Shown: positions 44,064 to 54,181 of the stretch, one piece after another
Numbering within the stretch: position 1 is the first letter of the stretch
How the letters are laid out: the number at the start of each line of letters is the position of its first letter
Origin: Tolypocladium sp. Sup5 PDA-1
Taxonomy: Eukaryota; Ascomycota; Sordariomycetes; Hypocreales; Ophiocordycipitaceae
Reading direction: 5' to 3'
Assembly (NCBI GenBank): GCA_000750105.3
Contig: JPHH03000018.1
Coordinates: 62,001 to 126,000, forward strand
Length of the DNA stretch: 64,000 nucleotides
Notes under the pieces: model-generated
Databases searched by the model: none
Seen by the model: only the letters and a program-made list of their open reading frames with translations
Told to the model about the DNA's origin: nothing
Position numbers and translations under genes: made by a program

Positions 44064-45140
44064 GACAGGTAGTGACCGTAGTGTGACGTTTTGTTGCAAT
44101 TTCACATGAAGACGTCTCCGGTGCAATAAAGACGATGGCTTGAGGTCTATGGACTATGAGGCTCGAGAGCATTTGCCGGCTCGGGCTTTCCGGCAGAAGA
44201 ACAAGGGCGAGCGGCAGATCAGATTCAGGGTCCTTCCTTAGCTCCGCGCGCGAGCTTAAATCCGCTACAGTGGCTGGTGACCTTGTGCCCGTGCTACAAG
44301 AGATCCGCTGGGCCAAGACTCAAGAGTCAGGACCCGGCAACCTCGCGGGCATACGGATAGAGTCCAACAATACCACGCTACAATACCACGCTATAGACTG
44401 GCGCAACGCCTACAGAGAGCATCGAGTCCATAGCGACGGTCCAGTCTGGTTGGGCATTGGAGCGCATTGGCAATGAAGGTATACACCGGACACTGACGAC
44501 GAAGTGACGCGAGTTGCGTCCGACTCACTGCGTGCCATCGATGGCCCCCAAGCTGATCTACGGAGAAAGGGCGGAGAAGCGGTCCGGTCCGTACCAATTG
44601 GGATTTGCCAGACTTTAGTGAGATTTTCGGCGCTGAAGCCGCCGAGGCTTGGAGCCTTGTAGGGCTACAAGGGCCGGGGGGGTCAAAGTCGATCGCGACT
44701 CGCGACTACGATGTGACTGCGACACCCCTGGATCCCGGTACATAATAAAGACCCATCACAAGCGGAACACGACAATGGCCCCCGACGGGGTTTCAGCCGG
44801 GCATCGTCGGCGGTTGGCGTCTGACAGTTTCAGCCGCACCAGTTGAGGCCTTTTGCAGAGACTGCAACGTTCTGCAACCAGGGTCAACCAACACCTTGTA
44901 AGCCAGTGGGCCCTTGCACGGCGTTTTGGACCAACAATGTCCGAAGCGCGAGGCTGCCAGCAGGTCGAGAATGTCAATGGCCGCTCTGATGAACGGCTGT
45001 GTATCCATACTTGGTCGCTAAATATTTATAGATAACCTATTATAAGTTGGGGTGCTATTGCAAGCTGCTCGCAGAAAAGCACCATCCTCTTCAATTCCAC
45101 AACCAAAACACCAAACACCCAACACCCAACATCAGCGACA
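44064..45140. promoter_or_regulatory. Divergent promoter, MFS exporter / SDR
   Basis: About 1.1 kb shared by two divergent cluster genes. CCGCCGAGG occurs at 44639-44647; the heptamer CCGCCGA/TCGGCGG is also present in the other two divergent promoters of the cluster. A TATA-like AAATATTTATAG lies about 120 bp before the SDR start. No gene recognised. Confidence 0.5.
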
Positions 45141-45941
45141 ATGGCCGCCGCAGTGGGCAAATATGTTTCAAAGCTTGCTGGCAAGCGCGTCCTAGTCATC
45201 GGCGGGACCTCTGGAATCGGCTTCGGCGTCGCAGAGGCTGCCCTCCAAAACGGCGCCTCGTCCGTCATCATTTCCTCGTCGTCGTCTGACAAGATCTCCA
45301 ACGCCCTGGAGCGTCTGCAGAGCAGCAACGCCTCGGGCAAGGCCCAGCTCCTGGGCTTCCCCTGCAACCTGGCCTCTCCGGACACGCTCACCTCGGAGGT
45401 CGAGAAGCTCTTCGGCGAGGCTGCCAAGGGCGGAAAGCTCGACCACGTCGTCTTCACGGCGGGCGATGCCCTCCTCGTCGGCAAGCTCGAGGAGCTCAAG
45501 CTGGATGCCATCAGGCAGGCTGGCACGGTGCGCTTCTTCGCCCCGCTCGTCGTTGCTCAGCAGCTCCGCAAGCACCTGAACGAAGGCACCACTTCGTCCT
45601 TCACCATGACCACCGGCGGCGCGACTGAGCACGTCTCCAAGGACTGGAGCGTTATGCAGGCCTACCTGTCCGGCCTGCGTGGCATGACCCGAGGCCTGGC
45701 TGTCGATCTGGCACCCATCAGGGTCAACGCGGTTGCCCTGGGACCGACCGACACGGAGATCTGGAGCCACGTGAAGAAGATTGGCTACTGGGACAGCGTG
45801 ACGGCTCGTCTCAAGGGAAGGATGACCACTGGGACGATTGGCCAGGTGGAGGACGTGGTGGAGGCCTATTTGTATCTGATGAAGGACAAGAACGCTTCGG
45901 GCAGCGTGGTCGAGACCACGGGAGGCACTCTGCTGTCGTAG
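45141..45941 (+). CDS. Short-chain dehydrogenase/reductase, fsr5-like
   Basis: One exon encodes 266 residues, the normal SDR length. The cofactor motif is VLVIGGTSGIGFGVAEAALQ (GxxxGxG); DHVVFTAGDAL replaces the classical NNAG. In the active-site region FTMTTGGATEHVSKDWSVMQ and AYLSGLRGMTRGLAVDLAPI the conserved Ser is replaced by Thr/Gly and the Tyr-x3-Lys dyad is not recognisable: the Tyr of AYLSGLRGM is followed by Gly-Leu-Arg, not Lys. This puts it with the atypical SDRs seen in several secondary-metabolite clusters. VRVNAVALGPTDTEIW and ETTGGTLLS close the fold. By position and type it corresponds to Fsr5 of the fusarubin cluster; the precise step is unknown. TATA-like sequence and a CA-rich leader (ACCAAACACCCAACACCC) precede the start. 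Confidence 0.9.
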   Translation: MAAAVGKYVSKLAGKRVLVIGGTSGIGFGVAEAALQNGASSVIISSSSSDKISNALERLQSSNASGKAQLLGFPCNLASPDTLTSEVEKLFGEAAKGGKLDHVVFTAGDALLVGKLEELKLDAIRQAGTVRFFAPLVVAQQLRKHLNEGTTSSFTMTTGGATEHVSKDWSVMQAYLSGLRGMTRGLAVDLAPIRVNAVALGPTDTEIWSHVKKIGYWDSVTARLKGRMTTGTIGQVEDVVEAYLYLMKDKNASGSVVETTGGTLLS

Positions 45942-46589
45942 GCGCTCGTCCAGCTAGAAATACATCTGTCCACTAGACGTCCTGCTCGTCCCATCAAAAC
46001 CGCACAGCACACATGATGCTCCTTGCTCCCCAGCAGTACCCATCCGCACCGTCCCTCAGAGAGCCTCGCCGAGCAGACGTTGACATGGCAGCTGTCCTCG
46101 AGCACATTGGCGCGGCGGATCGGGGTCCAGGCAGGCCGCGGCCATGTTTGCCGCTCATCCGGGCTAGCTCAGCCCTGGAGACGTGGCTGCGGGGAGCTGC
46201 AAGTCTGGAATGTCTCACGAATCGTGTAAGTGGTGCGTGCCCGACATGGTCGACGGGAACAATGTGGATGCCCGACACAATCCCCGGGCCCGGGGCCGGG
46301 ATCCTGGTGCCTGCGCAGCGTAGGCGGTAATACTATTTGGGGAATACCCGCCGCCGTTGGCTCGGCCTGCATCATGCATGTAAGAGCGAGGGCTAGCCGT
46401 TGAGCGCATGGCCTGTGGGGACCATCTCGCGCTCGCTCTTCAACTCTTGCACAGAGGCCGAGCAAATGGGGTTGCACTCGGCTCTCGGCTTTGGGCGAGC
46501 TGCAGCAGCTCTGTTGGTGAGACTTGCCGGGCACCGTGTCTGACCGTCATCCTTTCCATGGCTCAGCTCTCGTGCATCAGTCGCGCGAA
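45942..46589. promoter_or_regulatory. Intergenic region, SDR to first zinc-type dehydrogenase
   Basis: About 650 bp between two plus-strand genes; must contain the promoter of the downstream gene. No other gene recognised. Confidence 0.4.
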
Positions 46590-47824
46590 ATGTTGCCTCG
46601 CTTTTCCATGTCGGCCGCGTCGAGTAGACTTTTGGCATTGTCGGGTCAAATCAGAGCGGCAAGCACCATGAAGGAAGCTATTGTGTCCCGAGGACCAAAG
46701 GTCCAGATTGTCGACAGCCCAATGCCAAAACCAGGACCTGGACAGGTTGTGACCAAGGTCATCTTCTCTGGCAGCAACCCTAAAGACTGGTAAGTGTCCC
46801 TTGATCGCGTTGCCAGCACGCTCTCCCGGCGCGAAATTGAGTTCCGCCATTCAAGGAAACGACCCGAGTATTGGGGCTCCAAGGGGACTGGCAACCAAGG
46901 CGACGACATCTCCGGCATTGTCCACGAGGTGGGCGAGGGCGTCTCCGAGTTCAAGCCCGGCGACCGTGTCGCAGCCTTCCACGAGATGAAGCAGGCTGGT
47001 GGAAGTTATGCCGAGTACGGCCTCAGTTGGGCGTACACCACATTTCGCCTGCCCGATAACACTTCATTTGAAGGCATGTAGACTCTACACATGCTCATTG
47101 CGTGCCATGCATCGTAGCTGACTCGACCGCTTCAGAGGGCGCTGCCGTGCCTCTGACCGCACTGACCGCTGCAGTCGGCCTTTACAGTCGCCTTCGTCTC
47201 CCGGAGCCGTGGCTGCCCGTTCCAGATTCTCAGAAGATCCCGCTCGTCATTTGGGGCACCTCTTCAGCGGTCGGCTCTTACGCCGTTCAGCTCGCCAGAC
47301 GCTCCAACATTCATCCCCTCATCTGCGTCGCCGGCCGCGCACAGGCGCACGTTGAGAAGTTGATTGACAGAAGCAAGGGCGACACCGTCATCGACTACCG
47401 AAAAGGACACGACGCTGTGGCCCAAGATATCAAGACCAGTCTCAGCGGGGCCAAGCTCGAGTATGCCTTTGACGCCGTGTCCGAGGAGGGCTCGTATCAG
47501 ACCATCTGCGAGGTCTTGGATCGCCAGACCGGCAAAATCACGCTGATAGTACCGGCGGCAAGCTATTCAGACATTCCGAAGACGATCCAAAAGTCAGTGA
47601 CGACGGTGGCGAGCATACACGAGGATCTGAAGGACTTTGGCTATGTATACTCGAGGTACTTCAGCAAAGGGCTTGAGGAGGGCTGGTTCAAAGCACAGCC
47701 GCAAGAAATCATACCAGGCGGATTGGAGGGTGTGGAGAAGGGCCTCACGAATTTGAAGAATGGCACCGCCAGCGCGGTCAAGTATGTATTCAGAATTGCG
47801 GATACCCCCGGTGTAAAGTCATAA
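46590..47824 (+). CDS. Zinc-type (MDR) oxidoreductase, enoyl-reductase/quinone-reductase-like, with possible presequence
   Basis: Three exons (46590-46789, 46856-47073, 47136-47824) encode 368 residues of a medium-chain dehydrogenase/reductase. The catalytic GroES-like domain starts MKEAIVSRGPKVQIVDSPMP and PKPGPGQVVTKVIFSGSNPK, then DDISGIVHEVGEGVSEFKPG and DRVAAFHEMKQAGGSYAEYG. The Rossmann half has PLTALTAAVGLYSRL, PLVIWGTSSAVGSYAVQLAR and YAFDAVSEEGSYQTICEVLD. Structural zinc cysteines are absent, as usual in quinone/enoyl reductases. Intron 2 begins with GC (GAAG|GCATGT) and ends at TTCAG; only this keeps SFEEGAAVPLTALT in frame. An ATG at 46668 begins the domain directly; upstream ATGs at 46590 and 46608 add a basic, Ser/Ala-rich stretch (MSAASSRLLALSGQIRAAST) like a mitochondrial presequence. 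It has no obvious counterpart among fsr1-fsr6 if the next gene is fsr4. Confidence 0.87.
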
Positions 47825-48175
47825 ACGACCATTGCGGCATGGGATCAAAAATATTTACTTGCTTTCGAACAGCGGCCGAGGCATCGAGTCCGCATTCTCA
47901 TAGCCTCGATCGTCAGACAAGCTTCAACTGCCGAGGTTTCCATGTTGACTTGACCCGAGGTGTTACAGAGTTGGTGGGAAGACAGCACAGAGGATGCATG
48001 TAGTACTCTAGAGATGACTTCACCAAGTGACGACTGAGCCTATGTATCAATGGTTGTAGTTGATTTCTGTGAGGAGGTTTGGCGTGCGTCCTCGCGTCAC
48101 TTCTCCCCATCGCCAGTGGCATTAGACTGTAGCCGCCAGCTGACAACCCCTTGAACGAAAGGTGAGCGCTACAGC
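47825..48175. other. Convergent intergenic region between two MDR genes
   Basis: About 350 bp between the 3' ends of the two zinc-type dehydrogenase genes. No gene or repeat seen. Confidence 0.4.
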
Positions 48176-49273
48176 TCACTCCCAGGGATCCATCATAAGT
48201 TTGTGCCCGCTCACTTCACCACGGCCCATGAGGTCCAGCGCATGTTGCGCGTTCTGGAGGCCACCGCTGATCCACTGCGACCGTGTGGGGATAATGACTC
48301 CGGAAGCAAGCCCTTGGGGCAGCAGAGTCTCATAGTACCACTTCCTGAACTCCTCGTGCTCTGGCTCATTGAAGATCCAGCCGTAGGACTCAAACCTGCG
48401 CTCGACATTGTCTGGTATTGGCTTTGCGCCTGGCAGGACTGGAATCAGTGTATTGTAAGCCCCACCGCCCGTGCTGCTGAGATACCCTGCTATGATGTCG
48501 GTGACTGATGGGATGCCGATGGTGTCCAGGATTCGGTAGTATGGGCCCTGGGCGCGCAGATCGGCAATCACTTCCTCAGAAGACTGACAATGATTGATCA
48601 CCGCGACCGGGCCCAAAGAGGCAACATAATCATGGTTCTTGGGCGAAGAAGTGGTAACCACTTTATACCCGGCGGCCGCAGCATACCTGACTGCAAGGCC
48701 TCCGCAGGAGCTTGACCCGCCATAGACAAGGACCTTTTTGCCAGTTGGCGCCTTGGGGCCGTCAAGGCTCGGCCGGTCCAGACCGAGAAAGAAGGAGCAG
48801 GCGGCTGTGACTGTGGCAAGGTTGAGGACTGCCGAAGCGCCAGACTCCAGCATTGCGCTGGCCGGCAGTTTGGCAGTGGCGTCGGCACAGCCAAGCGCAT
48901 ACTGCTGAAAGGCGCCAAATCTTGGGTCATTCAACTTGCTGTGAGGGCGAATGACGGCCACGCTGTCGCCTTTTGCAAAGCCCTTGACGTCTGAGCCAGT
49001 GCTTTCAACGACCCCAGCAAAGGAGAGACCCAAGACGTTGGGGTAGGAAAGAGGGTGGACTTCGATCCTGGGCTGGGCATCAGCAAGTGGAGGAATTCAG
49101 ACCATGCTGCGGTGGGGATATGCTCACGTTTGGAGTTTGGATTCAATCGGACTGAAGGCGATGAACTTGACCTTGACCAGAAGTTCCCGAGGTCCCGGTG
49201 TCGGCGTCTCAGCAGGGCCAACCTCCAGCGCAGCAAGTTTGCTTGGTATCCAGGCTGCAGTATGAGTCGCCAT
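48176..49273 (-). CDS. Zinc-type (MDR) dehydrogenase, fsr4-like
   Basis: Two exons (49273-49128, 49067-48176, intron GTGAGC...CCCAG) encode 345 residues. The N-terminus MATHTAAWIPSKLAALEVGP and PGPRELLVKVKFIAFSPIES starts the GroES-like domain; exon 2 continues HPLSYPNVLGLSFAGVVEST and GFAKGDSVAVIRPHSKLNDP, then RFGAFQQYALGC. The cofactor domain has KVLVYGGSSSCGGLAVRYAA (NADPH-type GxSSxxG), YYRILDTIGIPSV and QGLASGVIIPTRSQWISGGL. No zinc ligands are evident. It is 345 residues, close to ToxD-like trans-acting enoyl reductases and to the oxidoreductases of naphthoquinone clusters. By position between monooxygenase and SDR it matches Fsr4, annotated as an alcohol-dehydrogenase-type enzyme. It is divergent with the monooxygenase gene across about 520 bp. 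Confidence 0.9.
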
Positions 49274-49790
49274 CCTCGTTGAATTGGGATTCGAAGAAGA
49301 GAGTGCCGTGCCTGAGGAGAGCCGTAGTAAGCTTGCACGGTGCAGATCTTATTGCCCGTCAGACTTTACCTTTCTCCCAGCGGCGACACACCCACTGCAG
49401 CCGAAGGCTACGATCAAAGCCGTGCGGCTGATCCGGAAAACCCGAGGGCTACGGTGGCCTCGAATGATGAGTTCCTCGTCGCGGGGTATGGCTGAGGCTG
49501 ACGTCAGGATTGCTTCGGCATCCTCTCGGGCATTGATACCGGCGAACGCGTCGGCGGTTCAACCCCATGGCTGTCCCGGTCTCCCGACAAGGGCCGAAGC
49601 CGACTGGAATTGGAACTGGACGTGTTGGCAGGGCTCATCGTACAAAAATGCATACCGGTATTGGGGGGAGCGGCCCATGTATAAGCGTTTCACCGTACCG
49701 ATCACTAGGTGAGCGGCTCATCAATCGTTTAAGCATCTCACCTGAAATCGGTTTCTGGAGTCTGCTTCACTCGGCACGCAGCCAAGCAAA
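49274..49790. promoter_or_regulatory. Divergent promoter, MDR dehydrogenase / FAD monooxygenase
   Basis: About 520 bp shared by two divergent cluster genes. It contains the perfect 10-bp palindrome ATACCGGTAT (about 49652-49661) and TCGGCGG at 49551-49557. Both are candidates for binding of the cluster's Zn2Cys6 regulator, but this is only inference. Confidence 0.5.
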
Positions 49791-51483
49791 ATGGAACCAA
49801 GTAACACGCAGCCGAACGGCACGCAGCCGAACGGCACTCGTCTCCATGAACATCTCAATGGAACCCACCAGAACGGCGCGCGCCCAAGCATTGCAAAAGA
49901 TCGACTTGAAGATGCGGCCAAGAGAGGAATCGACGCCACGGTCATGCGGTATCCCGAGACTGGCATCAACGTCCTCATCGCGGGCGCAGGCTTGGGCGGC
50001 CTAACCTGCGCCCTGGAGTGCTGGCGCAAGGGACACAACGTCCGCATCCTGGATCGAAGCCCGGGGCCCGTCTGGACTGGCGACAACGTTCAGATCCAGC
50101 CGAGCGCCATCTTGCTCCTCCGCCACTGGCCCGACATGGGGTACGAAATCGAGGAAAACCAGTACGACGTCGCCATGTCGTACTACAAGCAGACGGGCGA
50201 GCGCATCTATGGCCCGGCGCCGCCCATGTTCAACGATCCAGAGCACCTTGCCGGCCGAAGAGGGTTCCCTTCGGTCAATGCCCATAGCCGCATCAAACTC
50301 TATCGTGCATTCTTGAACCAGATTGAGCGCATCGGCCTGACGGTCGAATGGGGCAAGAAGGTTGTCGAGTATTGGGAAGACCTCGAGCAGGGCGCCGGAG
50401 GCGTTGTTCTCGACAACGGCGAGAAGCGCACTGCTGACATCGTCGTTGCAGCTGATGGGCTCCGGACAAAGTCCGACACTATCGTGCCAGGCATGCCCAA
50501 GGAGTTGAAGACCAGTGGGAAGGCCATCTATAGGGCAGGGTTCCCTGTCGAGTACGCATTGCGCGACCCAACCGTGCAGGAGATGTGGAATTTCAAGACC
50601 GACGAGCAGCCTATATGGCAGTTTTGGCTTGGGTAAGTCTCGCTCTGGAGAATGACGCCTGGTAACAGTGGCTGACGCATGCGTAGGAATGGCGCTCATG
50701 CCATGGTTGCACTCACCAAAGATACAGCATTCTGGAGCTTCATCCACTCGGTGAGTCAACTTTGCCCGTCTCTTTGCCGTGCGGCTGGGTTGCTTACACG
50801 CTCCTTTGCAGCATGACGACTCCGCCAACGAGTCTTGGGTCCCAGACGTCGATCCAGCCGAAGTAATTGAGGTGATGGGGAAGAACGCAGCTGTCCATCC
50901 GGCCATAGCAGCCTTCATCAAGACGGCGCCAAAGGGTTCCGTCGTCAACTGGCAGCTCAAGTTTCGAGATCCCCACGAACAGTGGACCTCCCCTGGTGGA
51001 CGAGTCGTCCAGCTGGGTGATGCCGCGCACGCCTTTCTGCCAACGTCTGGGAACGGCGCTACCCAGGCCATCGAGGACGGAGTCACCCTGGCCACCTGTC
51101 TACAGCTTGCTGGAAAGTCCCAGGCGGCGAACGCGACCAAGGCATACAACAAGTTGCGCTTCCAGAGAGTGTCGTGCGGGCAGAAGATGGGGTTCGTCAA
51201 CCAGCAGCTGAAGCAACACACCGACTGGGCGGCCATCGAGAAGAACCCGGCACTGATTCGCTCTCGCTATCCGCGCTGGGTCTGGTCGCACGATCCGGAG
51301 GCCTACGCGTACGAGAAGTTCTGCGAAGCGTTGAACCATGTGCTCACTGATGGCGAGGTGGAGCTGAGGAACACCAATTACCCTCCGGGCCATAAGTTTA
51401 GAAGGTGGACTATGCAAGAAGTCCAAGAGCAAATCAAGGCTGGGCAAAGTCTTGAGGATCTCCAGGATGGTGATTGGTCTTAG
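49791..51483 (+). CDS. FAD-dependent monooxygenase, fsr3-like
   Basis: Three exons (49791-50632, 50687-50750, 50812-51483) encode 525 residues. The first 45 residues are a low-complexity extension with TQPNGTQPNGT and LNGTHQNG. The class A flavoprotein hydroxylase core follows: NVLIAGAGLGGLTCALECWR (FAD GxGxxG), ILDRS ending strand 2, DIVVAADGLRTKSD (DG motif) and VVQLGDAAHAFLPTSGNGAT with QAIEDGVTLATCL (GD motif). The central exon of 64 nt encodes NGAHAMVALTKDTAFWSFIH and is required for frame. In Fusarium, Fsr3 is the hydroxylase that oxygenates the naphthalene core of the fusarubin precursor; the position next to the methyltransferase gene and the family agree. Predicted to be NADPH- and oxygen-dependent, with no signal peptide or membrane anchor. 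Confidence 0.92.
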
Positions 51484-51973
51484 ACCACCAATAGGCTCCA
51501 AAGGAGTGTGCTGGAGCATGTATGTACTGGATCAGGATAGCTAATCGACTTGTTCCCATGTTGCCCGATTTTGAAGACTTCACGTTGTCTTTGCTGGATG
51601 TGTTTTTAAGATGCGATGTCTCGCCGACCATGGTTCACTTCTTTCTTCTCAGGGGAGCGTCCATCCGCTATGTGAAGTCGCTTGTCCCCACTGGCACATC
51701 ATCGAATTAGTACGAAGTAGCGTCTGCCAGATGTCAAGTACCGCCCTCCAAACCCCATTCCCGTTGGCAGATTAGACTCCCATGGTTTTTGTGTCGACTT
51801 CAGTGCACTATGCAAGGAAAACAAGGGAAGATCGAGACAATTCGCCCGGAATTGATGACTTGTAAACCTCAAAAGATATAGCTAACATTGACCTCTCCAT
51901 TTCATAACGCTACTGTCCTGAGTGTGCCGTTCCGAGAGGTGTAAGATCATCATCAACGTTCCTTTCCATGACG
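51484..51973. other. Convergent intergenic region
   Basis: About 490 bp between the 3' ends of the monooxygenase and methyltransferase genes. Nothing recognisable. Confidence 0.4.
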
Positions 51974-53220
51974 CTAGTTGTCTACGTTGTGCCCGTTCAC
52001 ACCATTCTCCGATTCCGTCTCGTTGCCGCTGCCCAGTGTCGCCTCAATGACTGAAAGCTCACTTCCTGCTGGCCGTACAATCGCACGAATGCTCAGCCGG
52101 GGATCAGCTTTTGTCAAGAGCACTCTCCATTCGTCCACCTCGCGCTCTTTGGCATTGAACGTCTGTATCATGGTGAGGTCTTTCTGTCGCAAAGCCGCTT
52201 CAAAGGTTCTAGATCCAGACCCCGGCTTTGGCAGGGCCATGTCCATGATGAGAAGTCGGCTGGACGGTCGCATTGCTTCTATGATGCCGTGCAGGATCCG
52301 GATGGCGTCGGCATCCGGCCAATCATGGAGAATCGTCCGCAAGAGATAGACATCGGCACCCTTCACTGGTTGTGGCGTGAAGAAGTCGTACTCGATAATG
52401 TCGATACGGTTCCTAACATCTTCCGAGAGCTCCAGGACCCGAGTTCTCGCATTGTTGATCGGGCCGGGAAGATCTTCGACGACAAGTTTGAGCTCTGGAT
52501 ATGCGGTGGCGAGCATGGCTGCAGTGGAACCGCTGCTCCCACCAATCTTGTCACCGTCAGTACGATCAGCGATTCATTTGTGTCAAGAATGTCGAGACTC
52601 ACGTCGACGACAGTCGCGTCTCCCAACGACTTCCAGTCGAAAGCTTCGAGCAAATACTCCGCCCTCGATCCGGTATGCGACACTGCCCGGCTTCTCATGA
52701 AGGCGTCAAAGTTGTCGTTGAGATCGGGCCGTGACTTGAGGTGCTGGAAGAATGGCAGATCGGTCTCGTGGACAAGGTTATAGGCCGTTTCGTTTGCTGC
52801 CGTGGTATCGCCCCATTTCTCCGTTGCCCGTACCATTGCTGCCATGAGCGGGACGGTCTGGTTGAACATGTGCAGCAACTGTGTGCGCATAAGGGCATTT
52901 TGGACGAACGCCGCAGAGAGCGAGTTGTGGCCAAGATCGCCGTCCTTGGTTTCGCAGAGCAGGCCTGCGGTCATTGCCATGCGAGACACAGACCGCAGCG
53001 TCGACACGGGCACTTTTGCCTTAGCAGCAACCTCGGCGTAGGGCAGTGCACCTGGAGGTAGCGGAATGCACGAGAGTACATCGAAGTGACAGAGCCATCC
53101 GATGCTGTGGTACTGCTGCTGCTGCACCACGAGCTCGGTGAGGAAGCTGTTTGGGTCAGTAACGAGATGCTTGATCTGCGCAACATGCTCAATAACCGCG
53201 TCTCTATTAGTCTTCTCCAT
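51974..53220 (-). CDS. SAM-dependent O-methyltransferase, fsr2-like
   Basis: Two exons (53220-52603, 52546-51974) joined in phase 0 encode 396 residues, a typical length for class II plant/fungal-type O-methyltransferases. The N-terminal winged-helix dimerisation domain includes WLCHFDVLSCIPLPPGALPY, VSTLRSVSRMAMTAGLLCET and FMRSRAVSHTGSRAEYLLEA. The catalytic domain has VVDIGGSSGSTAAMLATAYP (SAM motif I, spanning the intron, whose acceptor is ACAAG), ELKLVVEDLPG, then VYLLRTILHDWPDADAIRIL, where the LHDWPD histidine is the general base, and LLIMDMALPKPGSG. In the fusarubin pathway Fsr2 O-methylates the polyketide-derived hydroxyl groups; family and position support the same role. It shares a 960-bp divergent promoter with the PKS gene, which suggests joint expression. 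Confidence 0.93.
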
Positions 53221-54181
53221 CGTGAACTGCGGTAGAATGGTGTTGGAGAGGTTGTGCTCGTGTAATCAACTCTGGGCACTTTTTGCTTATGGAGCGAAAA
53301 CGACTTGGGTGTCCCAAATAGCGTCAAGGCGACAATGATGTTGTCGGCAATAGTCTACTGACTCTTTTCTCACGGCGACCAGCGCACTCACGGCAACGGT
53401 ATCGCCGGAGGTGGTTGCCGGGAAACCGCCGAGCTGACCGATCCATAATCGCCGACGATGTTCCCGGCCTGAGCCCCTTGCTTTCACTCCGAGAGTCCAC
53501 AGTTTTAGGATAACAAGAGCGGCTTCTAATTCCGCCGAGGTGGATTATTGCGCCTCTTACTGTAAGCCACCTTTGCCCGACGTCAAAGATATCGTTGTTG
53601 AATCGTAGACTACACTCATGAAAGGTTTCCACCACCTGCTGACGCCTCGCTTAGGCCTCGACTGCGACGGCCTCGTCACCCTCGGATAATCCTGCGGGAT
53701 TGGGTCGGCAAACCATTCATGACATGGCTGAAAAGAGAAGAGGCCGGTTGTGGCTTCGAGCCACGTTATTGGCACTGTAGCACTCAACGGCGAGAGCGTG
53801 TTACGGAGCAGTTGGACAGCGTCCAGGCTCGGGAACCCACCGGTTCTGCCCAGCCGGAAGCAGGGCCGAATCAGCCCGGGCACCTTGTGGCTTCGCGGTA
53901 GCCTGGAAAGCACAACAATTCCCGTACAGAGGCGAACAATAGTCGTCGAAGGATTCGGCTGACAGTCGCCGTATGTATCACGAGATGGACCCGGGCTTGC
54001 CGAGGCAGGGCACCCGCCGCTGGAAGACGTGGGTACATTGCAAGGAAACAAACTATCTTGAATAAAGAGGTATCGCATCTGCTTCTGCGCCAGGTCTTGG
54101 AAGAAGGAACTCCAGCAACTCTAGACTTTCAACCACTCGTTTAGCAAGGCTTTGCTTCTGCAAAGATTCAACACCTCTGCA
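53221..54181. promoter_or_regulatory. Divergent promoter, O-methyltransferase / polyketide synthase
   Basis: About 960 bp shared between the first two genes of the pathway. CCGCCGA occurs at 53426-53432 and again at 53532-53538; the neighbouring phrases GCCGGAGGTGG and GCCGAGGTGG are similar to each other. No other gene recognised. Reciprocal regulation by the AflR-like protein is inferred. Confidence 0.5.
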
